Source: Pseudoxanthomonas jiangsuensis (GTDB taxonomy: Bacteria > Pseudomonadota > Gammaproteobacteria > Xanthomonadales > Xanthomonadaceae). Taken from it: 64,000 bases of DNA. Positions 54,595 through 64,000 of the stretch are shown here, in pieces. The translations under genes were made by a program, and so were the position numbers. The notes beneath the pieces were generated by a model. That model worked only from the letters and a program-made list of their open reading frames with translations, was not told the origin of the DNA and did not search any database. The stretch lies in contig NZ_PDWL01000003.1 of NCBI RefSeq assembly GCF_010093185.1, positions 62,001-126,000 of the forward strand. Reading direction: 5' to 3'. Within the stretch, counting starts at the first letter, position 1; each line of letters begins with the position of its first letter.

Positions 54595-54720
54595 CTCTTC
54601 GGGATTTCCCAGCCGATTCAATGGCTTGGTGGTCGGTCCGACTTTCGCGAGGATGGCGCCGGTAGCTCGAATCTTTTCCAGGAAGATTCCACAGGTCACG
54701 GATTATTAAGGGAAAACCCC

Positions 54721-54749
54721 TTGCGCTCCCCGGGTGATGGTGCTTGAAT
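54721..54749 (+). promoter_or_regulatory. Possible amiC promoter
   Basis: TTGCGC (54721-54726), a 17-base spacer and TTGAAT (54744-54749), then seven bases to the amiC ATG at 54757. A small hairpin, GAATCTT/AAGATTC at 54669-54689, lies upstream in the same A/T-richer gap. Confidence 0.45.
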
Positions 54750-54756
54750 CCGGCCC

Positions 54757-56340
54757 ATGCGCCAGGGGATCACCCGGATCGGTCGATGGGGAGCGGGCTT
54801 GATGCTCGCCCTGTCAGCGTGCGCGGGTGCGGCCTGGGCCGGCGAGATTCGCGGCGTGGACCTGCGCCAGGGGCCGACCGGCACCCGCGCCGAGGTCCAG
54901 CTGCACGGCGCCGGCAGCTACAAGACCCTGTCGCTGAGCGAACCCTACCGCCTGGTTTTGGACCTGCCCGAATCGCAGGCCGTGCGCGGCCTGGCCCTGC
55001 CTGCGCCGGCCGGCCTGGTCACCGGCGTGCGCACCGGGCAGCCGGTGCCCGGCACCTTCCGCATCGTGTTCGAACTGGCCGCGCCGGTGATGGCGCTGCC
55101 GCTGCGCAGCGAACCCTCCGCGGGCGGCTCGCGGCTGGTGATCGAATGGCCGGGCGATGGCCCGGCGCCTGCGGCCCCGACGCAGGCCGTTGCGGCGGCT
55201 CCCGCCACTACGGGCATGCAGCCTGCTTCTGCGGCGCCCACGGACACCACCAAGGCGCTGTCCACGACCGCTGCGGCCGGCGCGGCCGATCCGCGCGCCG
55301 ACGCCGCGCGCGCCACTGCATTGCTGACCGCCCAGGTGGCCCAGGCCGGCCGCACCACGGCTTCGCCGACCGGTACCGCACCCGTTGCTGCTGGAGCCGC
55401 GTCGGCCGCGAGCCCGCAGGCGATCCTCGAAGGTCGCACCGGTGCGGCGGTTTCCGCGGTCGCGTCCGTGCCGCCAGCCGCGGCCCCGGCGGTCGTATCG
55501 CCCGTCGCGTCCGCGCCGGTCGCGGCCACGCCGGCTCCGGCGCCTGTACGCCCGGCCGTCTCGACTTCCTCGCGCCCGCTGATCGTGGCAATCGACGCCG
55601 GCCACGGCGGCCAGGACCCGGGCGCCATCGGCCCGACCGGCAAGCGCGAGAAGGACGTGAACCTGGCCATGGCCCGCGAACTGGCGCGGCAGATCGACGC
55701 CACCCCGGGGCTCAAGGCCTTCCTGGTGCGCGACAGCGACATGTTCATCCCCCTGCCGATGCGCGCCCAGCGCGCGCGCGCGGCCAAGGCCGACATCTTC
55801 GTCTCGCTGCACGCGGACGCGGCCGAGAACCGCAACGCGCGCGGTTCCTCGGTGTACGTGCTCTCGACCAAGGGCGCGTCCTCGCAGCGCGCGCGCTGGC
55901 TGGCCGACAAGGAGAACGCGGCCGACCTGGTCGGCGGCGTGCGCCTGCAGCAGACCGAGAACGTGCTGGCCGGGGTGCTGCTCGACCTGGCCCAGAGCGG
56001 ACACATGCGCGCCTCGGAGGATGCGGCCAACCACGTGCTCGGCGGGCTCAAGCGGGTGGGCAACAACCACAAGCCCAACATCGAGCGCGCCAACTTCGCG
56101 GTGCTGCGCACCTCGGACATGCCGGCGATGCTGGTGGAGACGGCGTTCATCTCCAACGCCGAGGAAGAGAAGCGGCTGACCGACCCGGCCTACCAGCGCA
56201 AGGTCGCCGGCGCGGTGGTGGACGGGATCAACACCTACTTCACCCGCCAGCCGCCGCCCGGCACGCTGTTCGCCGCGCGCGCCGAAGCCGAGCAGGTGGC
56301 GATGGCCTCGGGCGCGGTGGGCGGCGGCGGCACGCCCTGA
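54757..56340 (+). CDS. amiC: N-acetylmuramoyl-L-alanine amidase
   Basis: 527 residues. A signal peptide ([18 protein letters not shown]) is followed by an AMIN domain (about 30-130; [20 protein letters not shown]) that targets peptidoglycan or the septum. A ~140-residue Ala/Pro/Thr-rich linker leads to an Amidase_3 domain from about 275. Zinc ligands and catalytic residues are visible in [34 protein letters not shown] and [10 protein letters not shown]. It splits daughter-cell peptidoglycan in the periplasm. The linker is far longer than in E. coli AmiC. AmiB/AmiC cannot be told apart by sequence alone. Confidence 0.93.
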   Translation: MRQGITRIGRWGAGLMLALSACAGAAWAGEIRGVDLRQGPTGTRAEVQLHGAGSYKTLSLSEPYRLVLDLPESQAVRGLALPAPAGLVTGVRTGQPVPGTFRIVFELAAPVMALPLRSEPSAGGSRLVIEWPGDGPAPAAPTQAVAAAPATTGMQPASAAPTDTTKALSTTAAAGAADPRADAARATALLTAQVAQAGRTTASPTGTAPVAAGAASAASPQAILEGRTGAAVSAVASVPPAAAPAVVSPVASAPVAATPAPAPVRPAVSTSSRPLIVAIDAGHGGQDPGAIGPTGKREKDVNLAMARELARQIDATPGLKAFLVRDSDMFIPLPMRAQRARAAKADIFVSLHADAAENRNARGSSVYVLSTKGASSQRARWLADKENAADLVGGVRLQQTENVLAGVLLDLAQSGHMRASEDAANHVLGGLKRVGNNHKPNIERANFAVLRTSDMPAMLVETAFISNAEEEKRLTDPAYQRKVAGAVVDGINTYFTRQPPPGTLFAARAEAEQVAMASGAVGGGGTP

Positions 56341-56474
56341 GTCGCGCCGGCTTCGGGTGGTGGCCGTCCGGGCCGCCCGCAAACCTGCCTACAGGACGCG
56401 TCCGGCGCAGGATGCGCGCGGCGGCTATCATCTGCACGTCTCCCCCCGATGCGGCGCCCGTCCGCCGCCCGCCC

Positions 56475-58343
56475 GTGCCGATCCGACAGCTGCCCGACAC
56501 CCTGGTCAACCAGATCGCCGCCGGCGAAGTGGTCGAACGTCCTGCCTCGGTGGTCAAGGAACTGGTCGAGAACGCGCTGGACGCCGGGGCGCGCCGGGTC
56601 GACATCGACCTTGAGGAAGGCGGCGTGCGCCTGATCCGGATCCGCGACGACGGCGGCGGGATCGCGCCGGAGGAACTGCCGCTGGCGGTCAGCCGCCACG
56701 CCACCAGCAAGATCGCCTCGCTCGACGACCTCGAGGCGGTGGCCACCCTCGGCTTCCGCGGCGAGGCTTTGCCGTCGATCGCCTCGGTCAGCCGCTTCCT
56801 GCTGGCTTCGCGCCGGCCGGGCGACGCGCATGGCGCGGCCCTGCAGGTCGATGGCGGCCGGGTCGGCGAGGTCGCGCCCAAGGCGCATGCGCCGGGGACC
56901 ACGGTGGAAGTGCGCGACCTGTTCTTCAACGTGCCGGCGCGGCGCAAGTTCCTGCGCGCCGAGCGCACCGAGCTGGGCCACATCGAGGAATGGCTGCGCT
57001 CGCTGGCCCTGGCCCGGCCGGACGTGGAGCTGCGGGTCAGCCACAACGGCAAGCCCTCGCGCCGGTACAAGCCCGACGGCGGCGGCCAGGGCGACCGCGA
57101 AGCCGCCGCGCGCCTGGCCGAAACCCTGGGCGAGGACTTCTCGCGCCAGGCCCTGCGGATCGACCACCAGGGCGCCGGCCTGCGCCTGCACGGCTGGATC
57201 GCCCAGCCGCACTATTCGCGCTCCAGCGCCGACCAGCAGTACCTGTACGTCAACGGCCGCGCGGTGCGCGACCGCAGCATCGCCCATGCGGTGAAGCTGG
57301 CCTACCAGGACGTGCTGTTCCATGGCCGCCAGCCGGCCTACGTGCTGTTCCTGGAACTGGATCCGACCCGGGTGGACGTGAACGTGCACCCGGCCAAGCA
57401 CGAGGTGCGCTTCCGCGACGCGCGGCTGATCCACGACTTCGTGTTCCGCACCCTGCAGGAGGCGTTGGCGCAGACCCGCGCCGGTGCCGACGTGGCCGGG
57501 GCAGGAACCGCGCCGGCGGCAGGCATCGCGGCCGCCGCCGGCGGCTACGGCGGTGCAGTCCACGGTGCGGCGAACGGCGTGCAGCCGCCGCCGGCCTGGA
57601 CGCCGCGGCCGCAGCCGCTGGGCCTGCGCCTGGACGAGGCGCCCGCGGCCTACGCGGCCCTGTATGCGCCGACCGCTCCGCAGGCGGACGCCGGTTTCGC
57701 GCTGCCCGCGACCGCACTGCCGCGCCAGGACGGCGCGCTGCCGCAGGGCGACGGCGAAGTGCCGCCGCTGGGCTTCGCCATCGCCCAGCTGCACGGCATC
57801 TACGTCCTGGCCGAGAACGCCGAGGGCCTGGTGGTGGTGGACATGCACGCCGCCCACGAGCGGATCGGCTACGAGCGGCTCAAGCACGCCCACGATGGCA
57901 TCGGCCTGCGCGCCCAGCCCCTGCTGGTGCCGCTGGCGCTGGCGGTGGGCGAGCGCGATGCCGACGTCGCCGAGCGCGAGGCGCAGACCCTGGCCGAGCT
58001 GGGGTTCGACGTCACCCGCAGCGGCCCGCAGTCGCTGGCCGTGCGCAGCGTGCCGGCCCTGCTGGCGCATGCCGATCCGGAAGCACTGCTGCGCGACGTG
58101 CTGGCCGACCTGCGCGAGCACGGCGCCACCCGCCGGGTCGCCGCCGCGCGCGACGAGTTGCTCTCGACCATGGCCTGCCACGGCGCGGTGCGCGCCAACC
58201 GGCGGCTGACCCTCCCGGAAATGAACGCCCTTTTGCGCGACATGGAAGCCACCGAGCGCTCCGGGCAATGCAACCATGGCCGCCCGACCTGGGCGCGATT
58301 CAGTCTGGGGGAGATCGATCGATGGTTCCTGCGGGGAAGATGA
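56475..58343 (+). CDS. mutL: DNA mismatch repair protein MutL, endonuclease type
   Basis: 622 residues from GTG 56475, which gives the universal [20 protein letters not shown] start; ATG 56412 is less likely. GHKL ATPase motifs are [12 protein letters not shown] (Glu29), RDDGGGI and [16 protein letters not shown] Gly/Ala/Pro linker covers ~340-430. The C-terminal [12 protein letters not shown] (456-467) matches the DxHA-x2-E-x4-E endonuclease motif, as in Pseudomonas MutL, so strand nicking by MutL itself rather than MutH is expected. Follows amiC, the same order as in E. coli. Confidence 0.95.
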   Translation: MPIRQLPDTLVNQIAAGEVVERPASVVKELVENALDAGARRVDIDLEEGGVRLIRIRDDGGGIAPEELPLAVSRHATSKIASLDDLEAVATLGFRGEALPSIASVSRFLLASRRPGDAHGAALQVDGGRVGEVAPKAHAPGTTVEVRDLFFNVPARRKFLRAERTELGHIEEWLRSLALARPDVELRVSHNGKPSRRYKPDGGGQGDREAAARLAETLGEDFSRQALRIDHQGAGLRLHGWIAQPHYSRSSADQQYLYVNGRAVRDRSIAHAVKLAYQDVLFHGRQPAYVLFLELDPTRVDVNVHPAKHEVRFRDARLIHDFVFRTLQEALAQTRAGADVAGAGTAPAAGIAAAAGGYGGAVHGAANGVQPPPAWTPRPQPLGLRLDEAPAAYAALYAPTAPQADAGFALPATALPRQDGALPQGDGEVPPLGFAIAQLHGIYVLAENAEGLVVVDMHAAHERIGYERLKHAHDGIGLRAQPLLVPLALAVGERDADVAEREAQTLAELGFDVTRSGPQSLAVRSVPALLAHADPEALLRDVLADLREHGATRRVAAARDELLSTMACHGAVRANRRLTLPEMNALLRDMEATERSGQCNHGRPTWARFSLGEIDRWFLRGR

Positions 58344-59287
58344 TGCGCGAGGCGCTCCGGGCCGGCGCGGTGCTGGGCCTGGCCGCGTGGCTGGCCGCCT
58401 GCGGCGGCAAGCCGGACGAGACGGCCACGGCAGCGCCGAAGGTGGACCCGGCTTTCTTGGCCGGGCTGGACGCCTGGCGCGCGCAGCGCCGGGAAGACCT
58501 GCTGCGCCCGGACGGCTGGACCAGCCTGGTCGGCCTGCACTGGCTGCAGCTGAAGGCGCACTACGTCGGCAGCGGCGAGCGGATCGGCAACGGCGTGCGC
58601 TTCGCCTTCGGCCCGCCGAAGATGGGCATGGTCTCGCGCGACGAGGCCGGCGGCTACTGGTTCACGCCCGAGACCGGGCTGGTGCTGACCGCCAACGGCG
58701 AGCCGCTGAAGGGCCGGATCGCCTTGCACAGCGACCACGACCCGGAGCCGACAGTGGTCGGCTTCGACGACGGCCAGGGCCAGATGAGCCTGCTCCAGCG
58801 CGGCGACCGTTATGCCTTGCGGATCAAGCACGCCGACGCGCCGACCCGGCTGAAGTTCGCTGGGCTGGAGTACTGGCCAGCCGATCCGTCGTGGCGGATC
58901 GAGGGCCGCTTCGTCGCCAACCCGGTGGGCAAGACCCTGCCGATCGGCGACATCGTCGGCACCCAGAGCGAATCGCCCAATCCCGGTGCGGTGGAGTTCG
59001 AGCGCGACGGCCAGACGTACCGGCTGCAGGCGCTAGGCGAACCGGGGCGCGAGCTGTTCTTCGTGTTCGCCGACGGCACCAGCGGCCACGGCAGCTATGC
59101 CGCCGGGCGTTTCCTCGAGGCCGCGTGGCCGGGGGCGGACGGCAAGGTGGTGCTGGACTTCAACCGCGCCTACAACCCGCCGTGCGTGTTCACCCTGTTC
59201 GCGACCTGTCCGCTGCCGCCGGCGGAGAACCGGATCGCCCTGCCGATCACCGCCGGCGAGAAGAACTACGCCGCGCCGGTGCACTGA
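58343..59287 (+). CDS. DUF1684 lipoprotein
   Basis: 314 residues from ATG 58343, which overlaps the mutL stop (TGATG); ATG 58340 and 58322 are alternatives, but GGGGA at 58332 suits 58343. The signal peptide ends in the lipobox LAAC. DUF1684 signatures are RPDGWTSLVGLHWLQL, the WPADPSWRIEGRF segment, LPIGDIVG, FVFADGTSGHGSYAAGRF and the cysteine/proline ending FNRAYNPPCVFTLFATCPLP. The family is widespread and uncharacterised. Probably cotranscribed with mutL. Confidence 0.85.
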   Translation: MREALRAGAVLGLAAWLAACGGKPDETATAAPKVDPAFLAGLDAWRAQRREDLLRPDGWTSLVGLHWLQLKAHYVGSGERIGNGVRFAFGPPKMGMVSRDEAGGYWFTPETGLVLTANGEPLKGRIALHSDHDPEPTVVGFDDGQGQMSLLQRGDRYALRIKHADAPTRLKFAGLEYWPADPSWRIEGRFVANPVGKTLPIGDIVGTQSESPNPGAVEFERDGQTYRLQALGEPGRELFFVFADGTSGHGSYAAGRFLEAAWPGADGKVVLDFNRAYNPPCVFTLFATCPLPPAENRIALPITAGEKNYAAPVH

Positions 59288-59318
59288 ACCCGTGCCTGCC
59301 CACACTCCGGAACCTGCG

Positions 59319-60221
59319 ATGCCACTGCGCCGCCGTTTGACCGTCTTCCTGCTGCTGTTGGCGGCCACCGTTCCCGCCGCCCACGCCGCACCGCCTGTGC
59401 CCTTGCTGTGGAAGGTGTCGGACGCCGACAACGCGGTCTACCTGCTTGGGTCGTTCCACCTGCTGGGCAAGGACGACTATCCGTTGGCGGCCGAGGTGGA
59501 TGCGGCCTTCGTCGACGCCGAGGCGCTGATGTTCGAGCTGTCGCCGCAGGAGGCCAACTCGCCGCAGCTGCCTTTGCAGATGGCGCAGGCGGCCCGGCGC
59601 ACGCGTCCGGGCAGCCTGGAGCAGGACCTGGGACCGGCGCTGTGGTCGCGGTTGCAGGCCTACACCGCCGCCAACGGCCTGCCGTTGCCGATGCTGGAAG
59701 GCTACGACCCGTGGTTCGCCGGGCTGACCATCGGCCTGCTGGAGATGGGCAAGCAGGGGCTGGACCCGAAGCTGGGCCTGGACCGGCATTTCATGGAGCG
59801 CGCCGCGGCCGGTAGCAAGCCGGTTGCGGGGCTGGAGCCGGCCAGCGAGCAGATCCGGGTGCTGGCGGGAATGAGCCTGGACGAGCAGAGGCAGATGCTG
59901 GCCGAGGCGCTGGAGCAGGCGGAGGCCGGGCCGGCCCAGGTGCGCGAGCTGCACACGCTGTGGCGCTCTGGCGACGCGGCAACGCTGTGGAACCGGATGG
60001 CGCTGGAGATGAAGCGCGACTACCCGGCGCTGTACGCGCGGGTGAACGTCGATCGCAACGATGCCTGGCTGCCGAAGCTGCAGGCGCGCTTGGAAAGCCG
60101 CGACGACGACACCCTGGTGGTGGTCGGGGCTTTGCACCTGCTGGGCCCGGACGGACTGGTCGAGAAGCTGCGGGCGAAGGGCTACAAGGTCGAGCGACTG
60201 TGCTCGGCCTGCCGGCGCTGA
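59319..60221 (+). CDS. TraB/GumN-family protein
   Basis: 300 residues. Signal peptide RRRLTVFLLLLAATVPAAHA. The TraB/GumN (TIKI-like) signature is formed by the two GxxH motifs: YLLGSFHLLGKDDYPL near residue 45 and VVVGALHLLGPDGLVEKL near residue 275. ELSPQEAN and GLDPKLGLDRHFMERA are further family segments. The fold is related to metal-dependent proteases of the TIKI type, but bacterial functions are unknown; gumN in Xanthomonas lies beside the xanthan genes without being needed for xanthan. It follows the DUF1684 gene by 31 bases. Confidence 0.85.
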   Translation: MPLRRRLTVFLLLLAATVPAAHAAPPVPLLWKVSDADNAVYLLGSFHLLGKDDYPLAAEVDAAFVDAEALMFELSPQEANSPQLPLQMAQAARRTRPGSLEQDLGPALWSRLQAYTAANGLPLPMLEGYDPWFAGLTIGLLEMGKQGLDPKLGLDRHFMERAAAGSKPVAGLEPASEQIRVLAGMSLDEQRQMLAEALEQAEAGPAQVRELHTLWRSGDAATLWNRMALEMKRDYPALYARVNVDRNDAWLPKLQARLESRDDDTLVVVGALHLLGPDGLVEKLRAKGYKVERLCSACRR

Positions 60222-60225
60222 TCGC

Positions 60226-60657
60226 CTACAACGGCGGCGCCCGCTCCATCACGATGCAGTCCACCGGGCAGGCCGGCACGCACAGCTCGCAGCCGGTGCA
60301 TAGCGGGTCGATGACCACGTGCATCAGCTTGGCTGCACCGACGATGGCGTCCACCGGGCAGGCCTGGATGCACTTGGTGCAGCCGATGCAGTCGGCCTCC
60401 ACCACCACCGCGACCTGCGGTGGCTTGCAGGCACCGCGGTCGCGGTCGTAGGGCAGGGGCGCGACGGCCAGCACGCGCGACAGCGCCAGCGCGCCGGCGT
60501 CGCCGCCGGGAGGGCAATGATCCACCCCGGCCTCGCCATGCGCCATCGCCTCGGCATAGGGGCGGCAGCCGGCGTAGCCGCACTGGCCGCACTGGGTCTG
60601 CGGCAGCAGGCGGTCGAGGCGTTCGACCAGGTCGGCGGCGGAAGGGTCTGCGGACAT
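60226..60657 (-). CDS. rnfB: RnfB-like iron-sulfur protein without membrane anchor
   Basis: 143 residues. The Fe-S domain has [22 protein letters not shown] and the fourth ligand in DHCPPGG. Two ferredoxin clusters follow: [16 protein letters not shown] and [16 protein letters not shown]. This is the domain order of RnfB/RsxB, but the N-terminal transmembrane helix of true RnfB is missing and no other rnf gene is adjacent. It may be a soluble electron carrier. Convergent with the TraB gene, four bases apart. Confidence 0.85.
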   Translation of the reverse strand: MSADPSAADLVERLDRLLPQTQCGQCGYAGCRPYAEAMAHGEAGVDHCPPGGDAGALALSRVLAVAPLPYDRDRGACKPPQVAVVVEADCIGCTKCIQACPVDAIVGAAKLMHVVIDPLCTGCELCVPACPVDCIVMERAPPL

Positions 60658-60745
60658 GCGTGGCGGAGGCTGCGCGCCCGGCGTGGCGCCGGTGGCCGGG
60701 CATTATCGCCCAGGCACGGGATCGTGCCGGCATGGACGGCGGGCA

Positions 60746-61339
60746 TCAGGCGATGCGGCGGCCGCGGTACCAGCGCTCATGGGCCAGGGCGAGCATCGGC
60801 CGGTCCTCGCGGCTGTCGCCGTAGGCGAACACGCGGCCGTAGGTCGACAGGTCGTAGCGGGCGCGGATGTCGGCGGCCTTGTGCCGGCCGCGGTCGCCAT
60901 CCAGGTAGCGGCCGCTGAGCAGGCCGTCGGCGGTGGGCTCCAGGCGGTTGCAGATCAGGTCCAGACCGTGGCGCGCGCACCAGGGGCGCAGGTAGGCATC
61001 TAGCGATCCCGAGACCAGCACCAGGGTGTCGCCGCGAGCGCGGTGCCAGGCGATGCGTTCCATCATCCGCGGGCGCAGCAGGCCGGGCAGGACTTCTTCG
61101 GCGTAGCAGTGGCCGGCGGCCTCCATCTCCTGCGCTTCGCGGCCGGCGAAGGTCAGCCGGGTGACGCGGATGCGCAGCGCCGCAGCCGACACCAGGCCCA
61201 GGCGGTAGCCCGCCAGCCAGGGGCCGACGCTCCACTTCGCCGCGGCCAGCTGTTGGGGGCTGGCGACGCGGCGCAGGAAGCGGGCGTAGGAGTCGCAGGT
61301 GGTGACCGTGTGGTCGAAGTCGATCAGCGCCAGGTCCAT
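60746..61339 (-). CDS. HAD-family hydrolase (subfamily IB)
   Basis: 197 residues. Motif I is IDFDHTVTTCDSY (Asp nucleophile and DxT), motif II lies in LVLVSGSLDAYL, and motif III/IV is YGDSREDRPML. The layout is that of the phosphoserine phosphatase-like HAD-IB hydrolases such as SerB-like and CicA proteins. The substrate is unknown; a phosphorylated small molecule is likely. It ends 88 bases before the rnfB start and begins 60 bases after the metG stop on the same strand. Confidence 0.87.
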   Translation of the reverse strand: MDLALIDFDHTVTTCDSYARFLRRVASPQQLAAAKWSVGPWLAGYRLGLVSAAALRIRVTRLTFAGREAQEMEAAGHCYAEEVLPGLLRPRMMERIAWHRARGDTLVLVSGSLDAYLRPWCARHGLDLICNRLEPTADGLLSGRYLDGDRGRHKAADIRARYDLSTYGRVFAYGDSREDRPMLALAHERWYRGRRIA

Positions 61340-61399
61340 CGCTCCAACCTCGGGCGATTGCCCCCTTGAGTCAAGGGGGCGGCCGCGCAGCGGGCAAGT

Positions 61400-63484
61400 T
61401 CACCGCACCGGCATGCCCGGCTCGGCGCCGGCATCGGCGTCCAGCAAGGCCAGGGCGCCGCCGTCGAAACCGGCCGAGAGGATCATCCCCTCGCTGACGC
61501 CGAAGCGCATCTTGCGCGGGGCCAGGTTGGCGATGAACACCACGCTGCGGCCGACGAGCTTCTCCGGCTCGCCGTAGCTGGCGCGGATGCCGGAGAAGAT
61601 CTGGCGCTGGCCGAGGTCGCCGGCGTCGAGCAGGAAGCGCAGCAGCTTGTCCGAGCCGTCGACGAAGCCGCACTCGAGCACCTTGCCGATGCGCAGGTCG
61701 AGTTTGGCGAAATCCTCGATGCCGACGTACTGCGGCGCGTCGCCTGCCGGCGAGGGTGCGGCGGCCTTGCTTTCGGCCGGCTTGGCGGCTTCGGCCTTCT
61801 TCGCCTCGGCAGGCTTGGCGACGGGCGCGGCGGCGAGGGTGTCCTTCGAGGCGTCGGTCATGGCGTCGATGAGCTTGGGGTCGATCCGGGTGAACAGCGG
61901 GGCGTAGGCGTTGATGGCGTGGGCCAGCAAGGGCGCGTCCAAGTCCGCCCAGGCGCGCACCGGCGCGGCCAGGAATTCGGCGGCCTGGGCGGAGGTGCGC
62001 GGCAGCACCGGCGCCAGCGCGGCGGCCAGCACCCGGAACAGGTTCAGGCCCTGGGTGCACACCGCCTGCAGCCGGGCGTCGGCACCGGCCTCCTTGGCGA
62101 TCACCCATGGCTTCTGCTCGTCGATGTACTTGTTGGCCTCGTCGGCCAGCGCCATCAGCTGGCGGATCGCCGCGGCCGGGTCGTTGCGCTCGTAGGCCTC
62201 GCGCACGCCGTCGAGGACGGCGACGAAGCGGGCGTACTGGGCCGGGTCGGGCAGCGCATCGGCCAGGCGGCCGCCGAAGCGCTTTTCGATGAAGCCGGCG
62301 CAGCGGCTGGCCAGGTTGACGAACTTGCCGACCAGGTCGGCGTTCACCCGCGCGGTGAAGTCGGCCAGGTTCAGGTCCAGGTCGTCCACGCCGCCGGAGG
62401 ACTTGGCCGCGTAGTAGTAGCGCAGGGCCTCCGGCTCCAGGCCCGCGTCCAGGTAGGTGCGGGCCATGATGAAGGTGCCGCGCGACTTGGACATCTTGGC
62501 GCCGTCCACGGTCAGGTAGCCGTTGACGTGCAGCCGGGTCGGCGCGCGCAGGCCGGCGCCGTGCAGCACCGCCGGCCAGAACAGGCCGTGGAAGTTGACG
62601 ATGTCCTTGCCGATGAAGTGGTGCAGCTCGGCGTCGCTGTCCGGCGCCAGGAAGGCGTCGAAGTCGGCGCCGTTGCCCGCGCACAGGTTGCGGAAGCTGG
62701 ACAGGTAGCCGATCGGCGCGTCCAGCCAGACGTAGAAGTACTTGCCCGGCTGGCCGGGGATCTGGAAGCCGAAGTAGGGCGCGTCGCGGGAGATGTCCCA
62801 GGCGCGCAGGCCGCCCTCGGCGTCCAGCCATTCCATCAGCTTGGCCTTGACCCCCGGCAGGGCGACGTCGCCGGCCAGCCAGTCGCGCAGGAAGGCCTCG
62901 AAGCGGCCGACCTCGAAGAAGAAGTGCTCGGAGTCGCGCATCTCGGGCGTCGCGCCCGACAGCACCGACTTCGGCTCCTTCAGGTCGGTCGGCGCGTAGG
63001 TGGCGCCGCAGACCTCGCAGTTGTCGCCGTACTGGTCGGCCGCGCCGCAGTTGGGGCAGATGCCCTTGATGTAGCGGTCGGGCAGGAACATGCCCTTGGC
63101 CGGGTCGTAGAACTGGGCCACGTTGCGGCGGGCGATGTGGCCGCCGGCCTCCAGGCGCGCGTAGAACAGCCCGGTCAGCTCGCGGTTGGCGGCCGAGTTG
63201 GTCGAGTCGTAGTGGTCGAAGTCCACCCCGAAGGCGGCGAAGTCGCGCTCGTGGCTGGCCTGCATGCCGGCGATGAAGGCCTCCGGCGTGACCCCGGCCT
63301 TCTCCGCGGCGAGCATGATCGGGGTGCCGTGGGTGTCGTCGGCGCAGACGTAGTGCACGGTGTCGCCGCGCATGCGCCGGGCCCGGACCCAGATGTCGGC
63401 CTGGATGTAGCCGACCAGGTGGCCCAGGTGCAGCGGGCCGTTGGCGTAGGGCAGGGCGTTGGTGACGAGCGCGGAGCGGGACAT
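61400..63484 (-). CDS. metG: Methionyl-tRNA synthetase
   Basis: 694 residues. Class I signatures are HLGH (19-22) and KMSKS (330-334). A zinc-binding knuckle is CPNCG-x8-CEVCG. A Lys/Ala-rich linker (about residues 555-590) leads to a C-terminal tRNA-binding domain of the EMAP/Trbp111 type (IEDFAKLDLRIGKVLECGFV, FIANLAPRKMRFG), which dimerises the enzyme. Normal length for the long MetG class. A GATAAT hexamer about 30 bases before the ATG may be its -10. Confidence 0.97.
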   Translation of the reverse strand: MSRSALVTNALPYANGPLHLGHLVGYIQADIWVRARRMRGDTVHYVCADDTHGTPIMLAAEKAGVTPEAFIAGMQASHERDFAAFGVDFDHYDSTNSAANRELTGLFYARLEAGGHIARRNVAQFYDPAKGMFLPDRYIKGICPNCGAADQYGDNCEVCGATYAPTDLKEPKSVLSGATPEMRDSEHFFFEVGRFEAFLRDWLAGDVALPGVKAKLMEWLDAEGGLRAWDISRDAPYFGFQIPGQPGKYFYVWLDAPIGYLSSFRNLCAGNGADFDAFLAPDSDAELHHFIGKDIVNFHGLFWPAVLHGAGLRAPTRLHVNGYLTVDGAKMSKSRGTFIMARTYLDAGLEPEALRYYYAAKSSGGVDDLDLNLADFTARVNADLVGKFVNLASRCAGFIEKRFGGRLADALPDPAQYARFVAVLDGVREAYERNDPAAAIRQLMALADEANKYIDEQKPWVIAKEAGADARLQAVCTQGLNLFRVLAAALAPVLPRTSAQAAEFLAAPVRAWADLDAPLLAHAINAYAPLFTRIDPKLIDAMTDASKDTLAAAPVAKPAEAKKAEAAKPAESKAAAPSPAGDAPQYVGIEDFAKLDLRIGKVLECGFVDGSDKLLRFLLDAGDLGQRQIFSGIRASYGEPEKLVGRSVVFIANLAPRKMRFGVSEGMILSAGFDGGALALLDADAGAEPGMPVR

Positions 63485-63601
63485 GGGGTGGCGTGCGGCG
63501 AGGGGGCGGCGATTATCGCATGGGGGCGGACGCGGTCCCGGAAAGCAGCGACCCGGCCTGGGCCGGGTCGCGGGTGGCGTGCCGCTATCGCGTCGGGCGG
63601 C

Positions 63602-64000
63602 CTATTGCCGCTCCCACACCTGCGACTTGCAGATGAAGGCGATGCAGCCGGACACCTCCAGCTTGCTGCCGCCTTCGATCAGTTCCATTTTGGACTTGTA
63701 CACCTTGCCCTCGTCGGGCTTGAGGATGGTGCCGCCGGCGTACTCGCCGCCGCCCTCGGCGCGCATCCCGCGGATGATCTCCATGCCGGTGATGGGCTTG
63801 TTCTTGCGGTCGTCGCCGCACTTGTCGCAGGTCGGGTTCGGCCGGCTGGGGTTGATCAGCTCGACGATGCGGCCGGTGAGGACGCCATTGGCGGCCTGGC
63901 TGATCTCGACATAGGACTTGGGCCGGCCGGTGTCGCCGTCGATGGTCTTCCAGCGGCCGACCACCGGGTCGGCGGCGATGGCGGCGAGCGAGGCGAGCAT
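63602..64000 (-). CDS. DUF2147 protein (5' end outside window)
   Basis: 132 residues are visible and the frame is open to the right edge; the ATG at 64000 may be internal to a longer signal peptide (the preceding residues are cut off). DUF2147 features are VVGRWKTIDGDTGRPKSYVEI, LTGRIVELINP, KNKPITGMEIIRGM and GGTILKPDEGKVYKSKM, with four cysteines (CDKC, then CIAFIC). These are small exported beta-barrel-like proteins of unknown function. It ends about 115 bases before metG on the same strand. Confidence 0.82.
   Translation of the reverse strand: MLASLAAIAADPVVGRWKTIDGDTGRPKSYVEISQAANGVLTGRIVELINPSRPNPTCDKCGDDRKNKPITGMEIIRGMRAEGGGEYAGGTILKPDEGKVYKSKMELIEGGSKLEVSGCIAFICKSQVWERQ

Noticed and set aside
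56412..56474. ATG 56412 as the mutL start
   Set aside because: It would add 21 residues before the invariant PIRQLPD start; GTG 56475 gives the standard N-terminus.

Overview
The window is a very GC-rich chromosomal segment from a gammaproteobacterium of the Xanthomonadaceae/Lysobacteraceae (Lysobacter, Luteimonas or Pseudoxanthomonas-like). The evidence is gene order: rpmF-fabH-fabD-fabG-acpP-fabF-pabB-mltG-tmk-holB-pilZ, rpoE-rseA-mucD-lepA-lepB-rnc-era-recO, an atypical PilZ, a Kdo kinase and an endonuclease-type MutL. Almost all of it is core chromosome; no transposase, integrase, phage gene or CRISPR array was seen.

Layout. 1-4161: a truncated MFS/spermidine-synthase fusion, a heptosyltransferase-like GT9 and, divergently, the Kdo kinase kdkA (LPS core). 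4163-7138: an MBL-fold hydrolase translationally coupled to moaA-moaC-moaD-moaE (molybdopterin). 7158-9321: the only accessory-looking stretch. It holds the SRP RNA gene, an imperfect ~85-bp tandem repeat, a lower-GC two-gene cassette bounded by 19-bp inverted repeats, a run of small hairpins, an inverted copy of a tRNA-Ser 3' end, and tRNA-Ser(GGA) itself. 9382-12740: dnaX-ybaB-recR and a HIT protein. 12826-17229 (minus): moxR-DUF58-transglutaminase-slp. 17271-22081: three membrane or glycosyltransferase genes. 22088-22654: maf/yceF (minus). 22736-33837: a strong sigma70-type promoter, then the yceD-rpmF-fatty-acid-synthesis cluster and on to pilZ. 33916-37152: a DUF4380 protein and a fused hydratase/3-hydroxyacyl-CoA dehydrogenase. 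37370-46278: a sigma-E regulon cluster with a likely autoregulatory promoter, then translation, secretion, RNA and repair genes. 46300-54594: small enzymes, a PAP2/GT4 pair, xseA, a block of three repeat types, queG, and nnrD-tsaE. 54757-63484: amiC, mutL, two exported proteins, an orphan soluble RnfB, a HAD hydrolase and metG. 63602-64000: a truncated DUF2147 protein.

How the genes work together. The fab cluster builds acyl-ACP, with pabB, mltG, tmk, holB and pilZ co-oriented behind it. RpoE/RseA/MucD form an envelope-stress loop. MoxR, the DUF58 protein and the transglutaminase are a recurrent envelope-associated trio. AmiC, MltG and LepB act on the cell wall and on secretion.

The most unusual structure is the inverted-repeat cassette at 7786-8908. 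It looks like a mobile or formerly mobile unit carrying two uncharacterised genes and no transposase. Other points for a second look are the apparent leaderless promoters (TAGAAT or TATAAT six bases before ATG), a sequestered fabH ribosome binding site, a PabB lacking the usual active-site lysine, and the repeat cluster between xseA and queG.
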